This document shows, piece after piece, positions 26,621 to 35,725 of a stretch of DNA of 64,000 nucleotides (position 1 is its first letter; every line of letters starts with the position of its first letter). The notes under the pieces are model-generated. The model saw only the letters and a program-made list of their open reading frames with translations, searched no databases and was not told where the DNA came from. Location of the stretch: contig CAJLLX010000001.1 in assembly GCA_905207535.1 (NCBI GenBank), positions 75,349 through 139,348 on the forward strand, given 5' to 3'. The translations under genes were made by a program, and so were the position numbers. Source of the stretch: an uncultured Muribaculaceae bacterium (GTDB taxonomy: Bacteria > Bacteroidota > Bacteroidia > Bacteroidales > Muribaculaceae).

Positions 26621-27885
26621 TCGTATGAGGTTATGCAATCCCATATATCCGCGGCTACCGCTGCTTTGCTTTCCAGGGGGAAGTGGCGCTCGCTGCCATC
26701 GGCTCCGTACACCGTCACTTTGTTGGTGTCGGTGCCGAATCCGGCACCTTTATCCCGCAGAGAGTTGAGCACTATCAGGTCGAGATTTTTCCGCTCCATC
26801 TTTCCGCGGGCGTTGGCGTCCTCGTGGTCTGTCTCTAGCGCGAATCCTACCAATATCTGCCCCCGCCGTTTCTCGCGTCCGAGAGTCGCTGCGATGTCGG
26901 GATTTTTTACGAAGTGAAATTCCGGCGAGCCATTCTTTTCCCGTTTGATTTTGGTCTCCGAAGGGTTCTCCACACGGTAATCGGCCACTGCGGCGCACAT
27001 CACCGCCACATCTGAGTTGCCGAAATGCGTCTCGCAGGCGTCAAGCATCTCGAGAGCCGACTCCACATGCACTACTTTCACCCCGGGCTCTTTAGGCCGT
27101 GATTCACAAGGACCGAGCACCAGCGTCACCTCCTCGGCGCCGCGTCGGGCAGCCTCATCGGCCAAGACTACTCCCATTTTTCCGGTGGAATAGTTGCTGA
27201 TGAACCTCACAGGGTCGAGTCGCTCACGTGTGGGTCCGGCGGTGACAAGCACACGCTTCCCCTTCAGATTCGCTTCGCACGGCTTACCGTCGGCTTCTGC
27301 CGAAGTATCGGGATTAAGTTCGTTTCCTTTGTTTTCTTCTTTTAAAAGAAACGTCGCCACCACATTGAATATTGCCTCAGGCTCCTCCATTCGACCTTTC
27401 CCTACGAGGTGAGAGGCGAGCTCCCCTTCGGCCGGTTCTATGATCCGGCATCCGTCGGCCCGCAGTGTGGCGATATTGCGCACGGTCGAGGGATGCTTCA
27501 TCATGTCGAAATCCATCGCCGGAGCCACAAACACCTGCGCACGTGTGGAGAGATAGCTGGTGACAAGCATGTTGTCGGCTACCCCGTTGGCCATCTTGGC
27601 TATGGTACTGGCTGTGGCAGGAGCCACTACGAAGGCATCGGCCCACAGTCCGAGGTCCACGTGCGAGTGCCACTCGCCTGTATTGGCCGTGAAAAACTCC
27701 GAGATCACCGGCTTGCCGCTCAGCGTTGAGAGTGTCACCGGGGTGATAAACTCCTTGGCATTGGGCGTCATCACCACCTGCACCTCGGCGCCGGCCTTCA
27801 CGAAAAGCCTCACCAGCGTAGCCGTCTTATAGGCCGCTATTCCGCCGGTGATACCCACCACCACATGTTTGCCTTTCAGATCCAT
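26602..27885 (-). CDS. coaBC: Bifunctional phosphopantothenoylcysteine decarboxylase/synthetase
   Basis: A 427-residue fusion for two steps of CoA synthesis. The N-terminal flavoprotein half (VGITGGIAAYK, HVDLGLWADAFVVAPATA with the catalytic histidine, FVAPAMDFDMM) is CoaC. The C-terminal half (VLVTAGPTRERLDPVRFISN, STGKMG, and the synthetase motif LIVLNSLRDKGAGFGTDTNK) is CoaB. It is 13 bp from the exonuclease gene. Confidence 0.95.
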   Translation of the reverse strand: MDLKGKHVVVGITGGIAAYKTATLVRLFVKAGAEVQVVMTPNAKEFITPVTLSTLSGKPVISEFFTANTGEWHSHVDLGLWADAFVVAPATASTIAKMANGVADNMLVTSYLSTRAQVFVAPAMDFDMMKHPSTVRNIATLRADGCRIIEPAEGELASHLVGKGRMEEPEAIFNVVATFLLKEENKGNELNPDTSAEADGKPCEANLKGKRVLVTAGPTRERLDPVRFISNYSTGKMGVVLADEAARRGAEEVTLVLGPCESRPKEPGVKVVHVESALEMLDACETHFGNSDVAVMCAAVADYRVENPSETKIKREKNGSPEFHFVKNPDIAATLGREKRRGQILVGFALETDHEDANARGKMERKNLDLIVLNSLRDKGAGFGTDTNKVTVYGADGSERHFPLESKAAVAADIWDCITSYECLKEN

Positions 27886-27898
27886 ATGCCTTTGTAGA

Positions 27899-28660
27899 TC
27901 AGTTGCCGCGAAGTTTTATCGCCATTATCTTCCGCTTGAAGTCGGAGGGGAAGTCGCCCTGCTGTATCCAGCCGAAATATCCCGGATCTTTCTTCAGCAC
28001 TGCCGAGGCGAGCTGCCCCTTGTACTTGCCGAAATTGATCACTTCGCGATGCTGGTCATCGTAGATCATGCGCCCCATCAGGTCGACATTGTGATTCTGC
28101 GAGGAGTACTCCGAGAGGGCTTCCACATCGTTGGGCAGGTCGGAGTAACGGTCGAGCTGCGCCATGAGCACCTCGTAGGTGGCACGAGTGTCGGCATTGG
28201 CCGAGTGTGCGCCCTCCAGGTCTTTGTCGCAATAGAAGCGGTAGGCTGCCGTGAGCGTGCGCTGCTCCTTCTTGTGAAATATCGTCTGCACATCCACCAT
28301 CTTGGCACGAGAGAAGTCGAAGTCCACGCCCGCGCGGGCAAACTCCTCTGAGAGCATCGGGATGTCAAACTTGTTGGAGTTGAATCCGGCGATGTCGCAC
28401 CCCTCGAAGCTCTTGGCCAGGTCAGCGGCTATCTGTTTGAAGGTGCGCTCCCCTGCCACATCCTCATCTGTGATGTGATGGATGGCCGTAGCCTCGGCCG
28501 GGATAGGTATAGTGGGATTTACTCTCAGCGTCCGCTCTGCCTCGCGGCCGTCGGGATACACCTTGATGAGCGAGATCTCCACTATGCGGTCGCGGGTGAT
28601 GTTGGTGCCGGTGGTCTCCAGGTCGAAGAAGATCATCGGCTTTTTCAGATTCAGTTTCAT
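27899..28660 (-). CDS. DEDDh 3'-5' exonuclease (DNA polymerase III epsilon-like)
   Basis: A 253-residue exonuclease: FFDLETTGTN supplies Asp13 and Glu15, GFNSNKFDIPML the third acidic residue, and HSANADTRATYEV the His/Asp pair of ExoIII. The C-terminal ~80 residues (INFGKYKGQLASAVLKKDPGYFGW) look like an added small domain. Its location next to dnaN suggests proofreading or repair; whether it is the replicative epsilon subunit is not shown. Confidence 0.88.
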   Translation of the reverse strand: MKLNLKKPMIFFDLETTGTNITRDRIVEISLIKVYPDGREAERTLRVNPTIPIPAEATAIHHITDEDVAGERTFKQIAADLAKSFEGCDIAGFNSNKFDIPMLSEEFARAGVDFDFSRAKMVDVQTIFHKKEQRTLTAAYRFYCDKDLEGAHSANADTRATYEVLMAQLDRYSDLPNDVEALSEYSSQNHNVDLMGRMIYDDQHREVINFGKYKGQLASAVLKKDPGYFGWIQQGDFPSDFKRKIMAIKLRGN

Positions 28661-28673
28661 CTTGCCGGAGGTA

Positions 28674-29801
28674 TTACTCGGTGACTCGCATCACCATCAG
28701 AAGCATGATCAGGTCGGTGTTCTCTTCATTCTCCTCGGGGGTGAACAGGCCGGGACGAGAGGGGTCGGCAAGCTTGATGATCACATTCTCGGTGGGCAGG
28801 CTACTCAGTATCTCCAGAAGATAGGCTCCGCTGAAACCGATCACCAGGTCGCTGCCGGTGAAGTCGCAGGGCACCTCCTCGTGGGCCGATGTGTTCATGG
28901 TGAGGTTGTCGGCCTCCAGCTCTACACGTGTGGGGGTGAAGTGAAATTTGATCAGGCCGTGGCTCGGATCGGAGCACACTGCCACACGGCGCACGGCGGT
29001 CATCATTGCTCCGCGGTCGATGGTCACCTGGAAGGGATTCTCGCGGATGATGCGGTTGTAGGCCGGATAGTTGCCGCGGATAAAGCGGCAGTTGAGCGTC
29101 AGATTCTCGGTGCGGAACACTGCGCTGCGCTGTGACAGTTCCACCTTCACCTCGTCGTCCTTGCCGAGCAGAGTCTTAAGGATCACGGCGGGCTTCACGG
29201 GCATGATACACGATGCGGTGATGCCGGGAGCCGAGGTGCGGTTGATGTAGCGCACCAATTTGCACGAGTTGCTGGCCACGAAGGTGATCCCGTCGGGGGT
29301 AATGTCCCAAAGGATACCCATCAGCTGAGGCAGCTGGTCGTTGGTGCCGACAGCGAAGAGGGTGTGCTCTATACCGGAGATGATCTGCGAACCCGGGCAT
29401 GTCATCTCCCAGGTCTCCTCGGGATTGGTCTCCTCGATGGTGCGCGGATAGTGGTTTCCCTCCAGGCCCACCATGTCGAAGTTACCGCCGGGGAAGGTGA
29501 TATTCATGGCATAGGTGCTCATGTCGATGGCAAACTCCACATCCACGTCGGGCAACTCCTTGGCGATGTCCACTATGCGGCGTGCATTGACGCACACGCT
29601 CCCCTCTTCACCCTCGAAATCCTTCACTGCCACCTGCGAGGTGAGGGTATTCTCGGCATCGGAGGCTGTGATAGTAAGCATCCCGTCGGCAATTTCCCAC
29701 AGGAAATTGTCCAGGATGGAGATTGTATTCTTGGTGTTGATTACCTTACTCACGCCCGAGAGGGTCGAGTAAAGAGCTTTGCTCGCAACTTTAAATTTCA
29801 T
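28674..29801 (-). CDS. dnaN: DNA polymerase III beta sliding clamp
   Basis: A 375-residue clamp that tethers the replicative polymerase. MKFKVASKALYSTLSGVSKV (start), TNDQLPQLMGILWD and the C-terminal LIMLLMVMR fit DnaN. An in-frame ATG 36 bp upstream (29837) would add a non-conserved NNKIKKYTE peptide, so ATG 29801 is preferred. No dnaA lies next to it. Confidence 0.95.
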   Translation of the reverse strand: MKFKVASKALYSTLSGVSKVINTKNTISILDNFLWEIADGMLTITASDAENTLTSQVAVKDFEGEEGSVCVNARRIVDIAKELPDVDVEFAIDMSTYAMNITFPGGNFDMVGLEGNHYPRTIEETNPEETWEMTCPGSQIISGIEHTLFAVGTNDQLPQLMGILWDITPDGITFVASNSCKLVRYINRTSAPGITASCIMPVKPAVILKTLLGKDDEVKVELSQRSAVFRTENLTLNCRFIRGNYPAYNRIIRENPFQVTIDRGAMMTAVRRVAVCSDPSHGLIKFHFTPTRVELEADNLTMNTSAHEEVPCDFTGSDLVIGFSGAYLLEILSSLPTENVIIKLADPSRPGLFTPEENEENTDLIMLLMVMRVTE

Positions 29802-29952
29802 TTCTGTATATTTCTTAATTTTATTATTTTCAGACAATTATATTCATCCACTTTCCCCTTTTCGCTCACCAAACCTCCCCATCTGCGCTCACCACACTTC
29901 CCCATTTGCACCTCACGCATGCGCACAGCATGCCCGTAGTGCGCTTTAATTG

Positions 29953-29984
29953 CAAAGTTAACTATTTTATTCCTCTTTTTCAAA
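29953..29984 (-). promoter_or_regulatory. Promoter for the dnaN operon
   Basis: On the minus strand, TTTG (29981-29984), a 20-bp spacer and TAACTTTG (29953-29960). This leaves a 5' leader of about 145 nt in front of dnaN. Confidence 0.65.
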
Positions 29985-30054
29985 CTCCCCTGCCACTTTA
30001 TTTTACACTTTATTTCCGTTTCCGGCCCTTTGCCGGCCATGCATGCCGCCATGG

Positions 30055-30086
30055 TTTGCAGTTGTCGTTCGAATTTAGTAATTTTG
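30055..30086 (+). promoter_or_regulatory. Promoter for the first glycosyltransferase
   Basis: TTTG at 30055-30058, a 20-bp spacer and TAATTTTG at 30079-30086, 78 bp before the start. Confidence 0.55.
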
Positions 30087-30163
30087 CAAGGCTTTAAGGG
30101 CCGACATTGTGCAAATACGCCGATGTCGTCCCTTCTAACTTTCATATCTCAATCAGCAAGTTT

Positions 30164-30997
30164 ATGCCTAAGCTTTCAATCATTACCATCTGCTTCAACA
30201 ACAATACCGGCCTCCGTCGCACTATCGACAGCGTCCTCCCAGTCCTCTCGTCGGATGTGGAATATATCATCATCGACGGCGGAAGCACCGACGGCAGCCG
30301 TGAAACCATCGAAGCTGTCGCGGACCGCCTCGGCTACTATTGTTCAGAGAAAGACAAAGGCATCTACAATGCTATGAACAAGGGCGTTGCCCACGCCAAG
30401 GGTGAGTATCTTCTTTTCCTTAACTCTGGCGATTACCTCTATTCGGACAAAGTTATCGCAGAAGTGCTCCCGACATTTGACGGCACCGACATCATCTACG
30501 GAAATTTGATTTTCCTTAATCCTGAAACGGGGAAAGAACATCTCGATATACCCCCCGACAAGGTCAACGCCGACACTTTTTTCCGCGGATCGCTCCCCCA
30601 TCCGGCCACATTTATCCGACGTCAGCTTCTGATTGAAACACCATACAATGAGCAATTGAAAATAGTGGCCGATTGGGAGTTTTTCACAAAGAAAATAGTG
30701 TGGGATGGGTGCTCCACCAAACATATCCCGTATATCATCAGCGTCTTCATAGAAGACGGCATCAGCTCCACCAACAAGACGCTCCACGATAGCGAGCGCA
30801 AGGAATGCACGCGACGCTTATTTACCCCGGCAATCATTGAGGTGTGCTATGGGTGGCGTGCACTCCACTCTATGGCGTGCGCCGAGGAGATGATTAAGAT
30901 TGGAAGTACGAGAAAACTGCATAAGCGCATCCGCCCGCTTCTGCGGCTGATTATTCGCGTAAACAACCTCTTCTCATCCCCCTCACACCGCATCTAA
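30164..30997 (+). CDS. Glycosyltransferase family 2 (WcaA/colanic-acid type)
   Basis: A 277-residue GT-A enzyme: SIITICFNN (strand 1), IIIDGGSTDGS (nucleotide binding), SEKDKGIYNAMNKG, LNSGD (metal-binding DXD equivalent) and KIVADWEFF (acceptor/base region). These proteins add single sugars to lipid-linked surface glycans; donor and acceptor are not readable. A TTG at 30107 keeps the frame open, but MPKLSIITICF is the family start. It converges on the next glycosyltransferase with 13 bp between stops. Confidence 0.9.
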   Translation: MPKLSIITICFNNNTGLRRTIDSVLPVLSSDVEYIIIDGGSTDGSRETIEAVADRLGYYCSEKDKGIYNAMNKGVAHAKGEYLLFLNSGDYLYSDKVIAEVLPTFDGTDIIYGNLIFLNPETGKEHLDIPPDKVNADTFFRGSLPHPATFIRRQLLIETPYNEQLKIVADWEFFTKKIVWDGCSTKHIPYIISVFIEDGISSTNKTLHDSERKECTRRLFTPAIIEVCYGWRALHSMACAEEMIKIGSTRKLHKRIRPLLRLIIRVNNLFSSPSHRI

Positions 30998-31010
30998 AGC
31001 GTTCTTGCGG

Positions 31011-32087
31011 TTATTTTTTGTAAAATTCGGCTGTTTGGGCCGCAGTCTTATCCCACGAGAAGGCTTTTACTCTCTCATGTCCCCGTTGTATCATTTGCGT
31101 GCGTAAATTGCTGTCTGATACTACGCTCTCTATGGTCTTTGCCATTTCTTCGGGGTTATAGGGATCAAAATAGAGCGCCGCATCCCCTCCCACCTCGGGG
31201 AAGCAACTTGCATTGCTCAGCAACACCGGGCAACCCGAAGCAAACGCTTCCAACACCGGTATTCCGAACCCCTCGTAGAGCGACGGGAACACAAAGCAAA
31301 GAGCATGTTGATAGAGATAGGCCAGCTGATTGTCTGAAACGAATCGACTGCTCACAGCTCCTTCGAGGCCGAGCATCTTTATCCGGCTCATTTCATCACG
31401 TGAGAATCCGCCTCCTGTACACACAAGCTTTATCTCCGGATTCCATTTATGCACCATTGCAAATGCCTCAAGAAAGCGGTCGAAATTCTTGTAGTGAAAT
31501 CTCTGACCAACATACAGGATATACTTTTCAGGCAGTCCCTCCACCGCTTCGGCATTCTCGGGATGAAGGCTGTGACCGTGGTAAATCACCTCTATATTGC
31601 TGCCCGAAAGGCCGTATATATCTATGATGTCGGCCTTGGTTTTCTCGCTGATTGCTATTATTTTATCGGCTCGTGTTATCGTCTCTTTCTTCTGACTTAT
31701 CACCGGATCTTCGGTGCCGAAAAGCTCGGGGAAACGTTCGTAGGTCATGTCGTGCACCGTCACCACGTAGGGGCCATGCAATCTCTTCAAAAATCCGGGA
31801 TCGAAATATGTGGGATGAAATATGTCGTAATCCCCTCTTTTCAACAATCTCGAGAAGTTGGAATTATTGACAGCTGCATATAGCTTTTTCTTCCATTTGA
31901 AGTCAGGCAGACTTACACTCTTATTCCCCTCAAATCTCTCTGTTTTCAAAAACACATTGTCAGTGAGCAATGTAGGGGAAATCACATCCACATCCTGCGG
32001 CATGCGCTTCATTATCTCCACAAAATAGCGCGAGATGCCGCCATATCTTTGCAAGGAAAATATTTGATTGTCAAATAATACCTTCAT
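31011..32087 (-). CDS. Glycosyltransferase family 4 (GT-B)
   Basis: A 358-residue GT-B enzyme. The N-terminal YGGISRYFVEIMKRM contacts the acceptor. The C-terminal Rossmann half carries YILYVGQRFHYKN, FPSLYEGFGIPVLEAFASGCPVLLSN split over the E-x7-E nucleotide-sugar site, and GGDAALYFDPYNPE. Similar enzymes transfer mannose or glucose to O-antigen or capsule precursors. CAAAGTTA at 32125-32132 (TAACTTTG on the minus strand) is its -7 box. Confidence 0.9.
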   Translation of the reverse strand: MKVLFDNQIFSLQRYGGISRYFVEIMKRMPQDVDVISPTLLTDNVFLKTERFEGNKSVSLPDFKWKKKLYAAVNNSNFSRLLKRGDYDIFHPTYFDPGFLKRLHGPYVVTVHDMTYERFPELFGTEDPVISQKKETITRADKIIAISEKTKADIIDIYGLSGSNIEVIYHGHSLHPENAEAVEGLPEKYILYVGQRFHYKNFDRFLEAFAMVHKWNPEIKLVCTGGGFSRDEMSRIKMLGLEGAVSSRFVSDNQLAYLYQHALCFVFPSLYEGFGIPVLEAFASGCPVLLSNASCFPEVGGDAALYFDPYNPEEMAKTIESVVSDSNLRTQMIQRGHERVKAFSWDKTAAQTAEFYKK

Positions 32088-32287
32088 CTTGATTGCCTTG
32101 TGTTCAAACGATTTTTTACCACCGCAAAGTTATGAATAAATCCTTAATCAATTTTCGTTTTTGATATGTTTTTATATCATATAAAGGATATCTCTTTACC
32201 CGATTTATACATGATTATTTCACACATAAGAAGATGCGATTTTATTATCTCATCTAATTGTATTAACTTTGCAAAAAATACGATTAT
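32088..32287. other. Divergent promoter region of two glycosyltransferases
   Basis: AT-rich. It contains the minus-strand -7 box at 32125-32132 for the GT4 gene and the plus-strand -7 box TAACTTTG at 32264-32271 for the GT2 gene, which starts 17 bp later. No gene is seen. Confidence 0.55.
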
Positions 32288-33337
32288 ATGGAGAATAGCA
32301 AATCTAATTTTCCTGAAATTAGTATAATTGTACCGGTATATAATGTCGAAAAGTATCTGCCAAAATGCATTGATTCGCTTTTGGCCCAGACACTTACCGA
32401 TATTGAAATCATTCTCGTTGACGACGGTTCGCCCGACTACTGCCCCATGATTTGCGATAGCTACGCCGAAAAAGATTCGCGTATCAAGGTGATTCATAAG
32501 CAGAATGAGGGTGTGTCGGCTGCCCGCAACGATGGCATAGCGGCTGCTCGTGCCGATATTATCGGATTTGTCGACAGCGACGATTGGGTGGATCCGAAGA
32601 TGTACGAAACGATGCTCAGTGCTTTGAAACGGACCGGTGCCGACATTGTTGTCTGCAACACATCCTACGATTATATCGACCATAGCCATCCCGATGCAGT
32701 TCCCATCACTGAGGAGAAGATTTATTCGCGCGACGAGGCATTGCGGCTCCTGATACAGGACCGTATGATTCACAATTACCCCTGTGATAAAATCTTCCGC
32801 AAGAGCGTTTTGAACTCGCCATTTACTCCCGGCATTCGGTATGAGGATATTGAAGTCATGATCCGGTGGTTCGCCAACATCAACCGGCTGGCTACCATTC
32901 CTTATTTCGGTTATCATTACTTACAGCGTGCAAGTAGCTACCTCCACTCTTCTTCCACGATGTTTGAGGAGTATATCGCAGCTTTGAGAAGTCAACTTGA
33001 TTTTTTAAAAAGCAAAAACCTCATTCCCGATTGCTACGAGTCATACACTCTGAGGATAGTAAAGGATGGTGTCAAATATTCCAAGTATCTCGTACATGAT
33101 ACAACTGATTCTCCCAAGCTTTACTCTACACTCAAAGAGATTGCTGATACCATCAGGGATCTTCAGCCCGCTGTCGACAGCTCGGACGTAAGTAAAAAGC
33201 TTCGCAAACGCTTTGACAACCTTCTGAATCATCCCCGCCGCTTTGTCAGCGAAATGAGATGGAATCATCGATATCATATTTTAAAAAATCGTCTAACCAC
33301 TTTCCGACACAAAAAGGAGCACAAGTGCTTTGACTAA
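32288..33337 (+). CDS. Glycosyltransferase family 2
   Basis: A 349-residue enzyme with SIIVPVYNVEKYLPKCIDSL, IILVDDGSPDYCPMICD, GVSAARNDGIAAARADIIGF and VDSDDW (DXD). The C-terminal ~110 residues are helical and basic. Codon use and base composition at the 5' end are distinctly AT-richer than in neighbours, compatible with acquisition by transfer, as is common for surface-glycan genes. The stop lies just before the pyrK start. Confidence 0.9.
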   Translation: MENSKSNFPEISIIVPVYNVEKYLPKCIDSLLAQTLTDIEIILVDDGSPDYCPMICDSYAEKDSRIKVIHKQNEGVSAARNDGIAAARADIIGFVDSDDWVDPKMYETMLSALKRTGADIVVCNTSYDYIDHSHPDAVPITEEKIYSRDEALRLLIQDRMIHNYPCDKIFRKSVLNSPFTPGIRYEDIEVMIRWFANINRLATIPYFGYHYLQRASSYLHSSSTMFEEYIAALRSQLDFLKSKNLIPDCYESYTLRIVKDGVKYSKYLVHDTTDSPKLYSTLKEIADTIRDLQPAVDSSDVSKKLRKRFDNLLNHPRRFVSEMRWNHRYHILKNRLTTFRHKKEHKCFD

Positions 33338-33356
33338 ACATAGATACAGCCACATT

Positions 33357-34151
33357 ATGCGTAAGATTGCATTAGATATGACGGTGGTCGAAAACCGCCG
33401 TCTCACTTCAGCCTACTCGCTGCTGATCCTTGAAGCTGACAAGCCCGTCGAGGATTTCAATTTCGGCGACATTAAGCCGGGACAGTTTGTGCAGGTGCGT
33501 GTCGACGACAGCAAGACCACCTTCCTCCGCCGCCCGATTTCGGTTAATTTCGTGGAGCCTGACCGTTGCCGGCTTCATCTGCTGGTGCGCCGTGCCGGTG
33601 AAGGCACCAAGGTGCTGTGCGAGATGAAGGAGGGTGAAGAGCTCAATCTCCTCCTGCCTCTCGGCAATGGATTTTCCCTTCCCGCTTCGGCCGAAGGATT
33701 CACACCTCTGCTCGTGGGAGGCGGCGTAGGCGTAGCTCCTCTGCTCTATCTCGGCAAACAGTTGGCTGACATGGGTGTACGTCCGAGTTTCCTCTTAGCA
33801 GCAAAAAGCGATGCTGACCTGCTGCTGCTCGAACGTTTCCGCGAATACGGCCCTGTATATATCTCCACCGACGACGGTTCGCTCGGCGTGCCCGGACTGG
33901 TTACAGCCAATCCCGCTCTGCAGCAACAGTGGAGCATGATCTACTGCTGCGGGCCTATGCCCATGATGAAGGCTGTGGCTCGCATCGCCCGCGGGAACAA
34001 TGTGCCCTGCGAGGTATCGCTCGAAAACACCATGGCATGCGGTCTCGGAGCTTGCCTTTGCTGTGTGGAGGACACTGCCGACAAGGGCAATGTGTGTGTC
34101 TGCACCGATGGCCCTGTTTTCCCCATTGAGCGCCTCCGCTGGTTTGACTGA
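33357..34151 (+). CDS. pyrK: Dihydroorotate dehydrogenase electron-transfer subunit
   Basis: A 264-residue FAD/[2Fe-2S] subunit that passes electrons from class 1B dihydroorotate dehydrogenase to NAD. RRPISVNF is the FAD-binding motif, LLVGGGVGVAPLLYLGKQL the NAD site, and MACGLGACLCCVEDTA with the later CTDGPVFP supplies the cluster cysteines. The frame opens at a TTG (33330) inside the preceding gene; ATG 33357 is preferred. The partner gene pyrD normally adjoins pyrK but is absent: the next gene lies on the opposite strand. Confidence 0.92.
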   Translation: MRKIALDMTVVENRRLTSAYSLLILEADKPVEDFNFGDIKPGQFVQVRVDDSKTTFLRRPISVNFVEPDRCRLHLLVRRAGEGTKVLCEMKEGEELNLLLPLGNGFSLPASAEGFTPLLVGGGVGVAPLLYLGKQLADMGVRPSFLLAAKSDADLLLLERFREYGPVYISTDDGSLGVPGLVTANPALQQQWSMIYCCGPMPMMKAVARIARGNNVPCEVSLENTMACGLGACLCCVEDTADKGNVCVCTDGPVFPIERLRWFD

Positions 34152-34197
34152 AACACCCCCTCCAACTTACTCCCGGTTTTACCGCCAGAGAGCAGTC

Positions 34198-34542
34198 CTA
34201 ACGCACGATTTGCAGCAATATCACATCACAAGCCGCTTCCCCCTCGGAGGCGGCTTTGTCGTTAACGGTGATTATGTGCTGTAGTTCGTGGAGATTTATC
34301 TCGCGGAGAGTGCGGAGCGTCTCGATGAAATCCGCCAACGCTTCTTCTCCGGCAAACCGTCTGCGCGAGAGTGCCACCACTACACCGTCAGCAAAGACCG
34401 TATTGGCTGTCTCGCGGTCGAAATCCGTGATACGCAGCTGTCCGCTCTGCCTGTCGGCGAGCGCAAGCCGACGCATACCCGAGGCACTGAGCAACACTCG
34501 GGCGAGCACACGTGGCTCGTCGATCACCGAGACTTTTGTCAT
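34198..34542 (-). CDS. Unknown protein, 114 aa
   Basis: Not recognised. It starts 5 bp after the stop of the DUF4296 gene, which implies translational coupling and supports it being real. The predicted fold is mixed alpha/beta (VSVIDEPRVLARVLLSASG, LRITDFDRETANTVFADGVV, LADFIETLRTLREINLHELQ); no signal peptide or metal-binding motif is seen. A hairpin at 34230-34256 falls inside its 3' end and may terminate pyrK from the other side. Competing frames on the plus strand are Ser/Arg-rich shadows. Confidence 0.6.
   Translation of the reverse strand: MTKVSVIDEPRVLARVLLSASGMRRLALADRQSGQLRITDFDRETANTVFADGVVVALSRRRFAGEEALADFIETLRTLREINLHELQHIITVNDKAASEGEAACDVILLQIVR
34230..34256 (+). terminator. Possible terminator of pyrK, inside the convergent gene
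   Basis: AAGCCGC (34230-34236) pairs with GCGGCTT (34250-34256), followed by TGTCGTT. It lies 79 bp after the pyrK stop but within the 3' coding end of the opposite gene. Confidence 0.4.
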
Positions 34543-34547
34543 GGCAC

Positions 34548-35669
34548 TCAGCGGGAATCCTGACGTTTTTGAAGCCGCTGATGCTGTGTCGGCGTAGCCT
34601 GACGGCGCCGCTCCGCAGCCTGTCGGCGACGGCTTTCGGGCGTGGCCCTATGCTCGTCGGCGCTCTGACGGTGTTCGGTCTGCTGTGTGCGTTCCGACGA
34701 GCTCTGAGGCAGGTCTCCGGCGTGCTGCGTTGCACGCTGAAGATGCTTGGGCTCGGTGCGCTGACGCACAGGCGTAAGGCCCTCTGCGGGCATCGCGCCG
34801 GGACCGCTTTCAGTGAGCATATTTTCTCTCGACTGTATGCCGCGCACTCCGCTCTGCTCTATCTTGATGCCGTTGTTGAACCGACGCTGCGAGATGTAGG
34901 TATTGGGCATCATGTAGTGGCGCATTCTCACCACAGCTATGCTGTCGATCTCGCCGGTGATATTCTGCCCCGAAGGCATCGTCATGTAACCATAGACACG
35001 CACCGGAGTGAGCGTGGAGTCGACCTGTATGCGCTGCACCATGGCTCCGCTCTGCATCGATGTCTCATCCACGTAGCCTGTGGCACCGTTGTCGTAGTCT
35101 ACAAGCAGGCGCGAGGTGACTGGGGCGTTGCTCACCACCGGCACATAGCGGAGCATGAATATATCGCCGTTCTGCCATGTGCTGTCGGGGGTAAAGGCAA
35201 AGGTGACGACCCTCGACGGCATCCGTTCCGACAAGGTGATATGACCGGGGCCGTTCCATATGGCCACAGAGTCGCCCGCAATGGCTATCTGCGAACTGGT
35301 CTCCGAGGCGAGGTCGCGCTGGCGGTCCTGGATGATCTCTATGGCGCGGTCGTAGACCTTGATGTAGTCTTCAATATGGTTGCCATACCACACAAACGAG
35401 GTGTCGACAGTGGCAGCATCCACTCCGTGTGCGGCATAGATGCTCTGTTTGAGCAGTTTGCGCGTAGAGTCGTTGGGAAATGCCGAGTAATTGTAGTCGA
35501 TCACTGCCTCACCCATATGGATATCGGCCATCAGTGAGGCCATCTCCTCGCGGCCGAGCACATTGTCCGGCGCCTTCTCGCACGAGGTGAGCAATGCTGT
35601 CGCCGCACACCATGCCGCGATGCCGTGCGCTATTCGGTACAAAGAAGACTTTATCATTTCCGGATTCAT
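34548..35669 (-). CDS. DUF4296 domain lipoprotein with long basic tail
   Basis: A 373-residue protein. It has a lipoprotein signal peptide (ATALLTSCEKAPDNV, lipobox cysteine near residue 30). The DUF4296 region follows (MASLMADIHMGEAVIDYN and TSFVWYGNHIEDYIKVYDRA), then a second domain of unknown kind. The last ~85 residues are Gln/Arg/His-rich low complexity (ESRRRQAAERRRQATPTQHQ) and probably disordered. It lies downstream of lspA, the peptidase that processes lipoproteins; the association is conserved in Bacteroidetes as far as I recall. Function unknown. Confidence 0.8.
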   Translation of the reverse strand: MNPEMIKSSLYRIAHGIAAWCAATALLTSCEKAPDNVLGREEMASLMADIHMGEAVIDYNYSAFPNDSTRKLLKQSIYAAHGVDAATVDTSFVWYGNHIEDYIKVYDRAIEIIQDRQRDLASETSSQIAIAGDSVAIWNGPGHITLSERMPSRVVTFAFTPDSTWQNGDIFMLRYVPVVSNAPVTSRLLVDYDNGATGYVDETSMQSGAMVQRIQVDSTLTPVRVYGYMTMPSGQNITGEIDSIAVVRMRHYMMPNTYISQRRFNNGIKIEQSGVRGIQSRENMLTESGPGAMPAEGLTPVRQRTEPKHLQRATQHAGDLPQSSSERTQQTEHRQSADEHRATPESRRRQAAERRRQATPTQHQRLQKRQDSR

Positions 35670-35725
35670 TTTTGTGTCACTCTGTCCTACCCTTCCAGTC
35701 CTACCCTATCTTTACACTTGGTGTA

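Noticed and set aside
34512..35537. 341-codon open frame on the plus strand
   Set aside because: Antisense to the DUF4296 lipoprotein gene; no start context or motif.
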